This document shows positions 9,051 to 17,448 of a stretch of 64,000 nt of DNA, one piece after another (position 1 is the first letter of the stretch; each line of letters opens with the position of its first letter). The position numbers and the translations under genes are program-made. Source of the DNA: an uncultured Microbacterium sp. (GTDB taxonomy: Bacteria > Actinomycetota > Actinomycetes > Actinomycetales > Microbacteriaceae); contig NZ_CALBRW010000007.1 of the NCBI RefSeq assembly GCF_937927635.1, positions 1-64,000 on the forward strand. Reading direction: 5' to 3'. The notes beneath the pieces were generated by a model. That model ran no database searches, was not told the DNA's origin, and was given only the letters and a program-made list of their open reading frames with translations.

Positions 9051-10118
9051 TCAGGCGCCGATCGCGTCGGTCACGGCGATGGTGGCCAGCGAGGTGAGCG
9101 TCACGAGGATCCACAGCATCCCGCCCAGCGCCAGCGGACGCCAGCCGGCGCGGCGCAGCGCGGGGATGTCGGTGGACAGGCCGATGCCGGCCAGTGCCAT
9201 GGCGATGAGGAACACGCTGGCGTGCACGAGGAACTCGCGCGGGCCGGGTGGGATGGCGCCCAGCGAGTTGATGATGGCCACGATCACGAAACCGATCAGG
9301 AACCACGGCACGAGCTTCGCGATGCGGCGGCCGGTCAGACGCTGGCCGGCGGCATCCCTCTTCGCCTCATAGACCGACAGGCCGATGCTGATCGGGATGA
9401 TCATCAGGGTGCGCACGAGCTTGACCACCACCGCGTAGCCGAGGGCCGCGGTGCTGAACACGCCGGCGGCGGCCACCACCGAGCTGGTGTCGTTGACGGC
9501 TGTTCCCGCGAACAGGCCGAACGTGTGCGGGTCCATCGCGAGCGCGTGGCCGATCAGCGGGAAGATCAGCACGGCGAGGATGTTGAACAGGAAGATCGTG
9601 GAGACGGCGTAGGCGATCTCGGCGCTGGCCGCGCCGATCACCGGCGAGACGGCGGCGATCGCGGATGCCCCGCAGATGCCCGTCCCCACGCCGATCAGCG
9701 TCGTCAGCCGGCGCTCGGTGCGCAGCATCCGCCCCAGCAGCCAGGCACCGACCAGGCACACGGTGAGGGTGGTGAGCATGATCGGCAGCGACTCCAGGCC
9801 GACCTTCGCGATGGCGCCGATCGAGAGCTGCACGCCCAGCACCACCACCGCCAGCTGCAGCAGGAACTTGCCGGAGTAGGCGATGCCGGGCTGGATGCGG
9901 GTGTTCAGCTGCTCGCGGCCGGCCATGATGCGCGGGCGCACCAGCGAGAGCAGCACGCCGATGATGATGGCCGGCACCGCCGAGCCCAGCACGGGGAGGA
10001 CCGCGCCGATGCCGGTGGAGACCAGGGCGATGGCGGCGGTGATGATCACTCCGGGGAGCACGTCGCCGCCTCGGCGGGTGAGCCGGGTGGGCAGGGTCTG
10101 GACGGGGGAGAGCTGCAT
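9051..10118 (-). CDS. YeiH/UPF0324-type putative sulfate (anion) exporter
   Basis: A 355-residue protein with about ten hydrophobic segments of the YeiH (Cons_hypoth698) family. Typical motifs include AVLPVLGSAVPAIIIGV near the start, GTGICGASAIAAVSPVI in the middle and FAGTAVNDTSSVVAA. In other bacteria members sit next to LysR regulators linked to sulfur metabolism, as here. An export role for sulfate or a similar anion is by family suggestion, not proven. I chose the ATG at 10118 (MQLSPVQ); an in-frame ATG at 10145 would overlap the promoter side of the divergent lysR gene. A neighbouring sulfonate-degradation cluster makes a sulfur link attractive. Confidence 0.86.
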   Translation of the reverse strand: MQLSPVQTLPTRLTRRGGDVLPGVIITAAIALVSTGIGAVLPVLGSAVPAIIIGVLLSLVRPRIMAGREQLNTRIQPGIAYSGKFLLQLAVVVLGVQLSIGAIAKVGLESLPIMLTTLTVCLVGAWLLGRMLRTERRLTTLIGVGTGICGASAIAAVSPVIGAASAEIAYAVSTIFLFNILAVLIFPLIGHALAMDPHTFGLFAGTAVNDTSSVVAAAGVFSTAALGYAVVVKLVRTLMIIPISIGLSVYEAKRDAAGQRLTGRRIAKLVPWFLIGFVIVAIINSLGAIPPGPREFLVHASVFLIAMALAGIGLSTDIPALRRAGWRPLALGGMLWILVTLTSLATIAVTDAIGA

Positions 10119-10158
10119 TGTTCCAGCCTGTCCTATGGCTGGCATGCGCGGTACCGGT

Positions 10159-10171
10159 CTATCGTCGATAG
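10159..10171. promoter_or_regulatory. palindromic operator for the divergent LysR/yeiH pair
   Basis: CTATCGTCGATAG is a 13-bp perfect palindrome (6-bp arms around one base) containing the T-N11-A spacing typical of LysR-family sites. It lies 41 bp from the yeiH-like start and 30 bp from the lysR start, where autoregulation and divergent activation would be expected. Confidence 0.7.
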
Positions 10172-10200
10172 GGGTACAGGACTGGATTGTGGGTGTGTGA

Positions 10201-11166
10201 GTGCGCGATGTCCCGGAACTGGATGCGCTCGAATTGCTCGTAGCCGCCGTACGCTACGGCTCGATCTCGGCCGCGGCGCGCGAGTGTGGCGTCTCGCAGC
10301 AGTCCGCCTCGGTGCGACTGCGGGGTGTCGAGCGGCAGCTCGGCATGGAACTCTTCCTGCGCTCGCCGTCGGGCGTCTCGCCCACTCCTGAAGGTGAGAC
10401 GGTCGCATCCTGGGCATCGGACGTGCTCGCCGGGGCTGCGCGGTTCAAAGTCGGCATCGAGACTCTGCGCGACGAGCGTCGTCGTGAGCTGACCGTTGCC
10501 GCGAGTCAGACTGTCGCCGCCCACATGGTGCCGACGTGGCTCGTGGCGCTTCGCGAGCGGCAGATCCAGGAGGGGCTGGCGCCCACCGCTGTGCGCTTGA
10601 TCACCGGGAACAGCGTCGAGGTGGCCGAGATGATCCGCAGCGGCACCGCGGATCTCGGCTTCATCGAATCGTCGTCGATCCCTGCTGGACTGTCGCACAG
10701 CACCGTAGGGGTGGATGCCCTTGCACTCGTCGTCGCGCCGGGCCATCCCTGGGCAGGACGCGACGGTGTCGGCTCCGCCGAAGTGGCCGAAACCGGCCTG
10801 GTCGCGCGGGAGGCTGGGAGTGGCACACGTCGTACTTGGGAGGATGCTGCGCGCGCAACGCTCGGCCGCGACGTGACCCCGCCCGTCGTCGTGCTCCCCA
10901 CCTCGGCCGCTGTAAGGCTGGCCGTCGCGGAAGGGATCGCGCCTGCAATGCTGTCGAGGCTGGCAGTCGCGGATGACATCCGGCTCGGTCGTCTGGTCGA
11001 GGTTCCGATCGAGGGGCCAGCCGTGGAGCGGGCGATCACCGCACTGTGGCGTGGCGGCTCCCGCGACCTGGGGCTGACGAGTCGCGAGCTAGTGGAAGTG
11101 GCGGCGTCGCGAGGAGGAGGCCGGTTAGAGACCACTTCACTGCGGCTGGTGCCGAGACGTACTTGA
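10201..11166 (+). CDS. LysR-family transcriptional regulator
   Basis: A 321-residue LysR-type regulator. The N-terminal winged helix-turn-helix covers about residues 5-65 (ALELLVAAVRYGSISAAARECGVSQQSAS), followed by a linker helix and a periplasmic-binding-like effector domain (about 95-300). It resembles regulators found beside yeiH genes. It is divergent from the yeiH-like gene with a palindrome in between, so that exporter is its likely target. It starts with GTG at 10201. Codon choice is a little less biased to GC at third positions than in neighbours. It could also respond to sulfur compounds, which is inference from position only. Confidence 0.9.
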   Translation: MRDVPELDALELLVAAVRYGSISAAARECGVSQQSASVRLRGVERQLGMELFLRSPSGVSPTPEGETVASWASDVLAGAARFKVGIETLRDERRRELTVAASQTVAAHMVPTWLVALRERQIQEGLAPTAVRLITGNSVEVAEMIRSGTADLGFIESSSIPAGLSHSTVGVDALALVVAPGHPWAGRDGVGSAEVAETGLVAREAGSGTRRTWEDAARATLGRDVTPPVVVLPTSAAVRLAVAEGIAPAMLSRLAVADDIRLGRLVEVPIEGPAVERAITALWRGGSRDLGLTSRELVEVAASRGGGRLETTSLRLVPRRT

Positions 11167-11201
11167 CCACCACCTCACGGCCGCCTACCGTGTCGGATAA
11201 G

Positions 11202-11228
11202 CAACATTGAATGTTGAGAAATCAACAT
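11202..11228. promoter_or_regulatory. palindromic operator A, shared with the SQ operon
   Basis: ATGTTGAGAAATCAACAT (11211-11228) is an 18-bp palindrome with 7-bp arms. It overlaps a second inverted repeat, CAACATTGAATGTTG (11202-11216). It lies 60 bp before the FAD/Fe-S dehydrogenase gene. A near-identical 18-mer sits at 16260-16277 in front of the SQ operon: 13 positions are the same, including both ATGTT/AACAT arms. This indicates one regulator for both units. Confidence 0.75.
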
Positions 11229-11288
11229 CATGCGCCTTGATGCGCGTATGATCCCGAAGCCGGGTATCCACCGGAGAAGGAGCGGGCC

Positions 11289-14093
11289 GTGGTGGGAATC
11301 GCCGCCGACATCGTCTGCGAACTGCGCGGTCGAGGAGTCGGAAACGTCTCGGTCAGCGACATCGACCGGGCCATGTACTCGTCCGACGCCTCGCTGTTCC
11401 GCGTCGTCCCCCAGGTGGTCGTGCGTGCGCGGCACGTCGACGAACTGCACGCTGTGCACGAGGTCTCCCGACTGCTCGGTGTGCCGCTGACGATGCGCGG
11501 CTCGGGCACCTCGATCGCGGGGAACGCCGTCGGCGCGGGTATCGTCGTCGACACGCGTGCGATCTCCCGCGTGCTGGAGGTCGATCCCGACGCGCGAACG
11601 GCCGTCGTCGAGCCGGGTGTCGTCCATGCTGATCTGCAGCGCGCGGCGGCCCCGCACGGACTGCGGTTCGGGCCGGACCCGTCGTCGCACACCCGCGCGA
11701 CGATCGGCGGGATGATCGGCAACAACGCCTGCGGGTCGCGTGCGCTCGGCTACGGGCGCACGGTCGACAACGTCGAGGACCTCGAGGTGATCTGGGGTTC
11801 GGACGCCGCCCCGCAGGAGATCACGGGGCGGCTGACGGCGCTCGCCGACCAGAACCTCGCCGTGCTGCGCACGCAGTTCGGCAGATTCGGGCGGCAGGTC
11901 TCGGGCTACTCCCTGGAGCATCTGCTCCCCGAGCGGCGCAGCATCCCGAGATTCCTCGTCGGAACCGAGGGGACCCTGGCGACAGTGACCCGCGCGACCG
12001 TGCGTCTGGTGTCCGCGCCCGCCACCCGTGTGCTCGTCGCGCTCGGCTACCCCGACATGGCGCATGCGGCGGACGTCGTCCCGCAGATCCGCAGCGCCGT
12101 CGCACCCCACGAAGGACCGGAGCTGAAGCTCACGGCGCTCGAGGGCATGGACTCCCGCATCCTCGATCTCGTGCGGAGTCAGGGGGTGATCGTCCCGGAG
12201 CTGCCGCGCGGCAGCGGCTGGCTGTTCGCCGAACTCGGCGGCGATCCGGGGGCGGTGGACGCGGCCGCCCTCCGCGTCATCCGAGCCTCGGACTGTCTCG
12301 CGTCCCGGATCGTCACCGCGACCTCCGAGCAGGACGTGCTCTGGCGCATCCGTGAGGACGGCGGCGGCCTCGCGGGGCGCTCCCTCGCGACGCCCGCCTA
12401 CTCCGGCTGGGAGGATTCCGCCGTGCCGCCCGAGCACCTCGGCGCGTGGCTGCGGGAGTTCGAGGAGCTGCTGGTCGCGCACGGACTGCAGGGCATACCG
12501 TACGGGCATTTCGGCGACGGGTGCATCCACGTGCGGATCGACTTCCCGTTCCACGCCGGTGCTCCGGCATCCGCCGGTGTGTTCCGCGACTTCATGCATG
12601 CCGCCGCGGCCGCGCTGCGGAAGTACGGCGGGACCATCTCCGGCGAGCACGGCGACGGACGCACCCGGTCGGAGCTGCTGCCCTACATGTACGACCCCGC
12701 CGCGCTGAGCCTGTTCGGCGAGGTCAAACGCATCTGCGACCCCCGCGGACTGATGAACCCCGAAGTCATCGCCGACGCATCCGGCCAGGGCGTGGCCGAC
12801 ATCACCCACGATCTGCGCGCCGTCCGGCCGCGTGCCAGGCCGCGCACGGCGCTGAGGCTGCTGCACGACGACGGCGACCTGGGCGCAGCGGTGCACCGCT
12901 GCACAGGCGTGGGCAAGTGCGTCGCGCCGCATCCCGCCGGGGTGATGTGCCCGTCGTATCAGGCGACCAAGAACGAGAAGGACTCCACGCGCGGGCGCGC
13001 CCGCGTACTGCAGGAGGCGCTCGACGGCGGGTTGCTGCGCGGCGGGCTGGCCGATGACGCGGTGACTGAGGCGCTGGACCTGTGCCTGGCGTGCAAGGGG
13101 TGCGCCACAGACTGTCCGACCGGGGTCGACATGGCCGCGTACAAGTCGGAGGCGCTGCATCAGAAGCACGATGTCGGTGGCATCCGGCGCCCTCGCACGC
13201 ACATCACTCTCGGTCGTCTGCCGTTCTGGGCGCGGCTGGCCGCGCCGTTCGCCGCCCTGGCGAACGCCGGCGCGCGCATCCCTCCGCTGGCGGCGTTCGG
13301 CAAGTGGGTCGTCGGGATCGATCGGCGGCGCTCGATCCCGACGTTCGCCACCCGCACGCTGCGGGGGACCGACGCGGCGTCGGCGACCGATGCGGGGCAA
13401 CCGGATGTCTGGATCTGGGCCGACTCGTTCACGGATCACTTCTTCCCGCGTTCCGGTGTGGCGGCGCTGGAGTACCTGCGGGCGCACGGAGTCGATGCCC
13501 GGGTGATCCAGGACGACGCGTGCTGCGGCCTGACCTGGATCACGACCGGTCAGCTGGATCGTGCCAGGCCCATGGTCGAGCGCACCGTCGAGCGGCTCGC
13601 GGCCTATGTCGATTCGGGGGTGCCCGTGCTCGGTCTGGAGCCGTCCTGCACGGCGACGCTGCGTTCGGACGTGCTGGAGCTGATCGACTCGGACCGCGCC
13701 AGACGGGTGGCGGAGGGTGTGCTCACCTTCGCGGAGCTGGTCGGCCGGCTGACGCTCCCCGTCCCTGATCTCACGGGGGTCGAGGTGGTGGCGCAGCCGC
13801 ACTGCCACCAGAACGCGGTCCTCGGCTGGAGCGCGGACGAGGATCTGCTGCGCGGGGCCGGCGCCACCGTCACCCGGGTCGACGGCTGCTGCGGGCTGGC
13901 GGGCAACTTCGGCGTCGAGAAGGGACACTACGAGGTGAGCGTCGCGGTAGCCGAGACGCACCTGCTGCCGAGCCTTCGCGAGCACCCGGATGCCGTTGTC
14001 CTGGCGGACGGGATGAGCTGCCGGATCCAGGTGGGCGACCTGACCGGTCGTCCGACCATGCATCTCGCGGAGCTGCTCGCGTCGCGTCGGTGA
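11289..14093 (+). CDS. FAD-binding and 4Fe-4S 2-hydroxyacid dehydrogenase (GlcD-GlcF-type fusion)
   Basis: A 934-residue fusion. Residues about 30-220 are a PCMH-type FAD domain (RGSGTSIAGNAVG, then PSSHTRATIGGMIGNNACGSRA). Residues about 240-500 form the FAD-oxidase C domain with the YGHFGDGCIHVRID and GTISGEHGDGR motifs. Two 4Fe-4S sites follow (CTGVGKCVAP and CLACKGCATDCP), then two CCG-type cysteine-rich repeats (DDACCGLTW, QPHCHQNAV, VDGCCGLAGNFG). The family oxidises D-lactate, glycolate or other 2-hydroxyacids and passes electrons to the respiratory chain. Operator A upstream ties it to the SQ operon, so sulfolactate is a candidate substrate; plain D-lactate is the conservative alternative. 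The GTG at 11289 has GGAGAAGGAGC as SD. Confidence 0.9.
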   Translation: MVGIAADIVCELRGRGVGNVSVSDIDRAMYSSDASLFRVVPQVVVRARHVDELHAVHEVSRLLGVPLTMRGSGTSIAGNAVGAGIVVDTRAISRVLEVDPDARTAVVEPGVVHADLQRAAAPHGLRFGPDPSSHTRATIGGMIGNNACGSRALGYGRTVDNVEDLEVIWGSDAAPQEITGRLTALADQNLAVLRTQFGRFGRQVSGYSLEHLLPERRSIPRFLVGTEGTLATVTRATVRLVSAPATRVLVALGYPDMAHAADVVPQIRSAVAPHEGPELKLTALEGMDSRILDLVRSQGVIVPELPRGSGWLFAELGGDPGAVDAAALRVIRASDCLASRIVTATSEQDVLWRIREDGGGLAGRSLATPAYSGWEDSAVPPEHLGAWLREFEELLVAHGLQGIPYGHFGDGCIHVRIDFPFHAGAPASAGVFRDFMHAAAAALRKYGGTISGEHGDGRTRSELLPYMYDPAALSLFGEVKRICDPRGLMNPEVIADASGQGVADITHDLRAVRPRARPRTALRLLHDDGDLGAAVHRCTGVGKCVAPHPAGVMCPSYQATKNEKDSTRGRARVLQEALDGGLLRGGLADDAVTEALDLCLACKGCATDCPTGVDMAAYKSEALHQKHDVGGIRRPRTHITLGRLPFWARLAAPFAALANAGARIPPLAAFGKWVVGIDRRRSIPTFATRTLRGTDAASATDAGQPDVWIWADSFTDHFFPRSGVAALEYLRAHGVDARVIQDDACCGLTWITTGQLDRARPMVERTVERLAAYVDSGVPVLGLEPSCTATLRSDVLELIDSDRARRVAEGVLTFAELVGRLTLPVPDLTGVEVVAQPHCHQNAVLGWSADEDLLRGAGATVTRVDGCCGLAGNFGVEKGHYEVSVAVAETHLLPSLREHPDAVVLADGMSCRIQVGDLTGRPTMHLAELLASRR

Positions 14094-14153
14094 GCTGTCG
14101 CGCGGCCGGTCCGGCCGGCGAAGGCGGGCCTGGTCGGCGGATGCCGGGAGTGC

Positions 14154-14192
14154 TACGCTCCCAAATTGGATTTAAAACCTAAAAATTGGAGG
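14154..14192 (+). promoter_or_regulatory. promoter and A/T-rich operator-like leader
   Basis: TACGCT (14154-14159) fits a -10 box. The 30 bases that follow are strikingly A/T-rich for this genome: CCAAATTGG at 14161-14169, then TTTAAAACC, and a second AATTGG that runs into the SD GGAGG. The outer CCAA...TTGG elements form an imperfect inverted repeat, suggesting a regulator site in the early transcribed region, possibly for the GntR protein encoded next to it. Confidence 0.5.
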
Positions 14193-14199
14193 ATTCACG

Positions 14200-15432
14200 A
14201 TGTCGTCACGATTCAGCTATTTCAGCTCCCTGACCTGCAGTCGGACGGGTCGGGTCTACGACCCCACCAGGCCGCAGAACCTCTCCGATGCGGGTGCGAC
14301 CCTGTTCGCCCGCTACGACCTCGACGCTGTGCGCGAGCACGTGAACCCCGACATCATCGCCCGGCGTGAACCCGATCTGTGGCGCTATCACGAGCTGCTG
14401 CCGGTGCAGGACGCCGATGCCGTCCGCGGATTCGGGGAGGGCATGACCCCACTCATCGATCTGCCGGCCCTCGGGCGCCGGCTGGGGCTGTCGCGCCTGA
14501 AGTTCAAGGACGAGTCCGCGCTTCCGACCGGCACCTTCAAAGCCCGCGGCGCTGCCGTCGGTGTCGCGCGAGCCGCGGAACTGGGTATCACCCGCATCGC
14601 GATGCCGACCAACGGCAATGCCGGGGCGGCCTGGGCGAGCTACAGCGCACGCTACGGCATCGACCTCACCGCGATCCAACCGATCGACGCGCCCCGCATC
14701 AACCGGTCCGAGTCCTCATTCGCGGGCGCTGACATCTCGCTCATCGACGGGCTCATCTCGGATGCCGGCCGGGCTGTCGCCGAACTGGTGAAGAAGGGCG
14801 ATCACTTCGACGTCTCCACCCTCAAGGAGCCCTACCGCGTGGAGGGCAAGAAGACCATGGGGCTGGAGATCGCCGAGCAGCTGGGCTGGCGCGTCCCCGA
14901 CGTGATCCTGTATCCCACCGGGGGCGGGGTGGGCCTGATCGGCATCCACAAGGCACTACTCGAGCTGCAGGAGCTGGGGTGGATCCCGGCGGGGCGGATG
15001 CCGCGGCTGGTGAGCGTGCAGGCGTCCGGCTGCGACCCCATCGTGCGGGCGTTCGAGTCCGGCGCGGAGAACGTCGAGGCCCTGAGCGACACGTCGACCA
15101 TCGCCTTCGGCGTGAACGTCCCGTCGCCGACGCTGGGGGCGCCGAGCGTGCTGAACGCCGTGCGCAGCACGGGCGGCGTCGCGGTGCGGGTCAGCGACGA
15201 GGACACCATGGCCGCGCTGCACGCGATCGCGGAGGATGAGGGCATCCTGCCGTGCCCGGAGGGCGCCACGACCGTGGCGGCGGCGGGCGCGCTGCGACGC
15301 TCCGGCTGGATCGCTGAGGATGACGAGGTGGTGCTGCTGAACACCGGCGCTGGCAACAAGTACGGCGACGTGCTCGGGGTGACGCTGCCCGTTCTCGACC
15401 GCTCGGGGGCGCCGACCGGCACGTCGCTCTAG
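14200..15432 (+). CDS. threonine synthase-like fold-type II PLP enzyme
   Basis: A 410-residue PLP enzyme of the threonine synthase branch. The N-terminus has TCSRTGRVYDP, and the PLP lysine lies in the GTFKARG motif at about residue 118 after KFKDESALPTG. The phosphate-binding PTGGGVGLIG loop and the AGNKYGD C-terminus are also visible. Its neighbours are not homoserine kinase or homoserine dehydrogenase, so it is unlikely to be the biosynthetic ThrC. It sits between a 2-hydroxyacid dehydrogenase and a GntR regulator, at the edge of a sulfonate-catabolic island. Fold-type II enzymes include cysteate synthase and L-cysteate sulfo-lyase, so a cysteate-related reaction is possible but unproven. 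An SD (GGAGG, 14188-14192) precedes the ATG. Confidence 0.8.
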   Translation: MSSRFSYFSSLTCSRTGRVYDPTRPQNLSDAGATLFARYDLDAVREHVNPDIIARREPDLWRYHELLPVQDADAVRGFGEGMTPLIDLPALGRRLGLSRLKFKDESALPTGTFKARGAAVGVARAAELGITRIAMPTNGNAGAAWASYSARYGIDLTAIQPIDAPRINRSESSFAGADISLIDGLISDAGRAVAELVKKGDHFDVSTLKEPYRVEGKKTMGLEIAEQLGWRVPDVILYPTGGGVGLIGIHKALLELQELGWIPAGRMPRLVSVQASGCDPIVRAFESGAENVEALSDTSTIAFGVNVPSPTLGAPSVLNAVRSTGGVAVRVSDEDTMAALHAIAEDEGILPCPEGATTVAAAGALRRSGWIAEDDEVVLLNTGAGNKYGDVLGVTLPVLDRSGAPTGTSL

Positions 15433-15454
15433 GCCGCGTCTAGAATCGGGACGG

Positions 15455-16144
15455 ATGAGCGAGCACAAGGAGCAGATCGCAGACAGCGAGGACGTCCCGC
15501 TGCCGCGCTCCAGCCTTGCGGATGCCGCGTATGCGGACATCCGGGCGCGCATCCTGGACGGCAGGATCGCCCCCGGCGAGCGGGTGACCGTGCGACCGAT
15601 CGCGGATCGGCTGGGGCTGTCGGCGACGCCGATCAAGGCCGCCCTGGTGCGACTCGAGCGCGAGGGGCTGATCGCCTCCCTGCTGCACCGCGGCTTCTTC
15701 GTGCCGGACCTCGGCGAGGACGACGCGGCCGAGATCTATCAGCTCCGGGAGGCGCTGGACGGGATGGCGGCGGCCCTCGCGGCCGAGGATGCGCGATCCG
15801 GTTCCGAGTCGGCGGCGCTCGCGCGGCTGTGCGACGAGCAGGCGGAGCGCCTTGCGGCGCAGGACATCGACGGCTACCGGCGCCTGGACATCGATTTCCA
15901 CCGCGCCCTGTGGCAGGCGAGCGGCAATTCCCGGATCCTCCGGGCCGGTGAGCCGATGCTCGACCAGATGCTGCTCGGCAACGCCCTCTCCGCGCGCCGG
16001 CCGGGTCGCGGTGACGAGTCGCTGCGTGAGCACCGGGCGATCGTGGCAGCCATCGCGCGCGGCGATGCCGCGGATGCGTCGGCGCTCGCCCGTGAGCACA
16101 TCCGGCACTCGCACCGGAGCTTCCTCGCTGCGACGGCGCAGTAG
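15455..16144 (+). CDS. GntR-family regulator, FCD (FadR) subfamily
   Basis: A 229-residue regulator. A winged helix-turn-helix occupies about residues 20-85 (YADIRARILDGRIAPGERVTV, then GLSATPIKAALVRLEREGLI), followed by an all-helical FCD ligand domain (about 95-220) with histidines typical of metal-assisted organic-acid binding (DIDFHRALWQ, REHRAIVAAI, REHIRHSH). FCD regulators commonly sense carboxylates, sugar acids or lactate. The ATG lies 8 nt after a TAGAAT -10 box (15441-15446), so it is probably leaderless with its own promoter. It sits between two units that carry the same 18-bp palindrome, making it one of two candidate regulators of that site; the other is the DeoR protein at 25955. 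Confidence 0.9.
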   Translation: MSEHKEQIADSEDVPLPRSSLADAAYADIRARILDGRIAPGERVTVRPIADRLGLSATPIKAALVRLEREGLIASLLHRGFFVPDLGEDDAAEIYQLREALDGMAAALAAEDARSGSESAALARLCDEQAERLAAQDIDGYRRLDIDFHRALWQASGNSRILRAGEPMLDQMLLGNALSARRPGRGDESLREHRAIVAAIARGDAADASALAREHIRHSHRSFLAATAQ

Positions 16145-16259
16145 CGGCTCACCCGCGGGAGTTCCGGCATGCCGCGCCGCGGGGCCCGAAGGCCACCTCG
16201 GGGATGACTCTTGACGGGCTGTTCTCCTCTGGCTATCGTTGTTCGCATTCCGACAGAAA

Positions 16260-16277
16260 ATGTTGGAAATAGAACAT
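16260..16277. promoter_or_regulatory. palindromic operator B before the SQ operon
   Basis: ATGTTGGAAATAGAACAT has ATGTT/AACAT arms and matches operator A at 11211-11228 in length, spacing and 13 of 18 bases. It lies 10 bp upstream of the first gene of the SQ operon, where a bound repressor would block transcription or early elongation. Confidence 0.75.
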
Positions 16278-16287
16278 CAGGAAGAGG

Positions 16288-17448
16288 ATGGACACGATGC
16301 CAGGGACCGGGACCGACTCGTCGAGGGTACTGCGGTACGGGCTGATCGGCGCAGGCACGATGGGTCAGGAGCACATCCGCTACACCGAGCTGATCGACGG
16401 CGCGCAGATCGTCGCGATCGCCGACCCGCACGCCCCGTCGATCGAGAGGGCCCGCGACATGCTCACCCGCAATGTCGCGACCTACGACTCTCATCTCGAG
16501 ATGCTCGCGAGCGAACAGCTCGACGCACTCCTCATCGCCACGCCGAACGACACCCACGCCGGCATCCTGCTGGACGTCTTCGGTTCGGGTGCGCACCTGC
16601 CGATCCTGGTCGAGAAGCCGCTGGTCACCTCGGTCGAGGACGTCGAGCGCATCCGAGAGGCCGCTGCCGCCTATCCGGCGCCCGTCTGGGTCGCGATGGA
16701 GTACCGCTACATGCCGCCCGTGCAGTCGTTCCTTAAGGACGTCCACGGCGGCCGGGTCGGAACGCCGCGGATGCTGGCGATCACCGAGCATCGCTTCCCG
16801 TTCCTGCACAAGGTCGATGCCTGGAACCGCTTCGCGGCCCGCACGGGCGGAACCCTCGTCGAGAAGTGCTGCCATTTCTTCGACCTCATGCGCCTGATCC
16901 TGCAGGATGAGCCGGTGCGGGTGTACGCGTCGGGCGCAGCGGACGTGAACCACAAGGACGAGGAGTACGACGGCCACGTGCCGGACATCCTCGACAACGC
17001 TTTCGTGGTCGTCGACTTCTCGCGCGGCAGCCGAGCGATGCTGAACCTCTCAATGTTCGCGGAGGGCAGCCGGTACCAGGAGCACATGTCCGTCGTGGGT
17101 GACATCGCGAAGGTGGAGATCGGCGTCCCGGTGTCGGCTCATCACTGGGATGCCGCGGAGACCCCGGCCTACATCGAGTTCAGCCCCCGCGACCCGCAGG
17201 GTCCGCAGCGCGAGGACGTGGTCGTCGACCAGGAGCTGCTGCTCGCCGGAGGGCACTACGGATCCACGTACTTCGAGCACCGGAAGTTCCAGCAGGTGGT
17301 GCGCGGACAGGCCGAGGTGGAGGTCACGGTCGAGGACGGGCTCCGCGCGGTGCTGATGGGTATGGCCGCCGAGCGCTCCGTCGTCGAGCACGCGCCCGTC
17401 GAGCTCGACCTCACCTCGGCCAGGCTCGGACAGGAGGTCCTCGGATGA
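16288..17448 (+). CDS. Gfo/Idh/MocA-family protein, candidate NAD-dependent sulfoquinovosidase
   Basis: A 386-residue Gfo/Idh/MocA protein. The Rossmann start GLIGAGTMGQEHIRY is followed by ADPHAPS, ATPNDTH, the catalytic-lysine motif LVEKPL, and EKCCHFFDLM with the conserved histidine. Most relatives are sugar dehydrogenases, but NAD+-dependent glycosidases with this fold are known, including recently described sulfoquinovosidases (GH188) from actinobacterial SQ clusters. No GH31 sulfoquinovosidase is encoded nearby, so this is the best candidate to release SQ from its glycosides. It is the first gene of the operon, and its stop overlaps the SQ isomerase start (ATGA). The start could be 16288 or the ATG at 16297, which has a better-placed SD. 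The exact substrate is inferred from context. Confidence 0.8.
   Translation: MDTMPGTGTDSSRVLRYGLIGAGTMGQEHIRYTELIDGAQIVAIADPHAPSIERARDMLTRNVATYDSHLEMLASEQLDALLIATPNDTHAGILLDVFGSGAHLPILVEKPLVTSVEDVERIREAAAAYPAPVWVAMEYRYMPPVQSFLKDVHGGRVGTPRMLAITEHRFPFLHKVDAWNRFAARTGGTLVEKCCHFFDLMRLILQDEPVRVYASGAADVNHKDEEYDGHVPDILDNAFVVVDFSRGSRAMLNLSMFAEGSRYQEHMSVVGDIAKVEIGVPVSAHHWDAAETPAYIEFSPRDPQGPQREDVVVDQELLLAGGHYGSTYFEHRKFQQVVRGQAEVEVTVEDGLRAVLMGMAAERSVVEHAPVELDLTSARLGQEVLG

Noticed and set aside
11175..14063. A 962-codon open frame on the minus strand
   Set aside because: It lies opposite the FAD/4Fe-4S dehydrogenase gene, has no family motifs and is rich in Arg, His, Gly and Ala, as expected for antisense frames in GC-rich coding DNA.
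14200..15432. Biosynthetic threonine synthase thrC
   Set aside because: Similarity is real, but there is no hom or thrB neighbour and the gene sits with catabolic and regulatory genes, so the biosynthetic name was not assigned.
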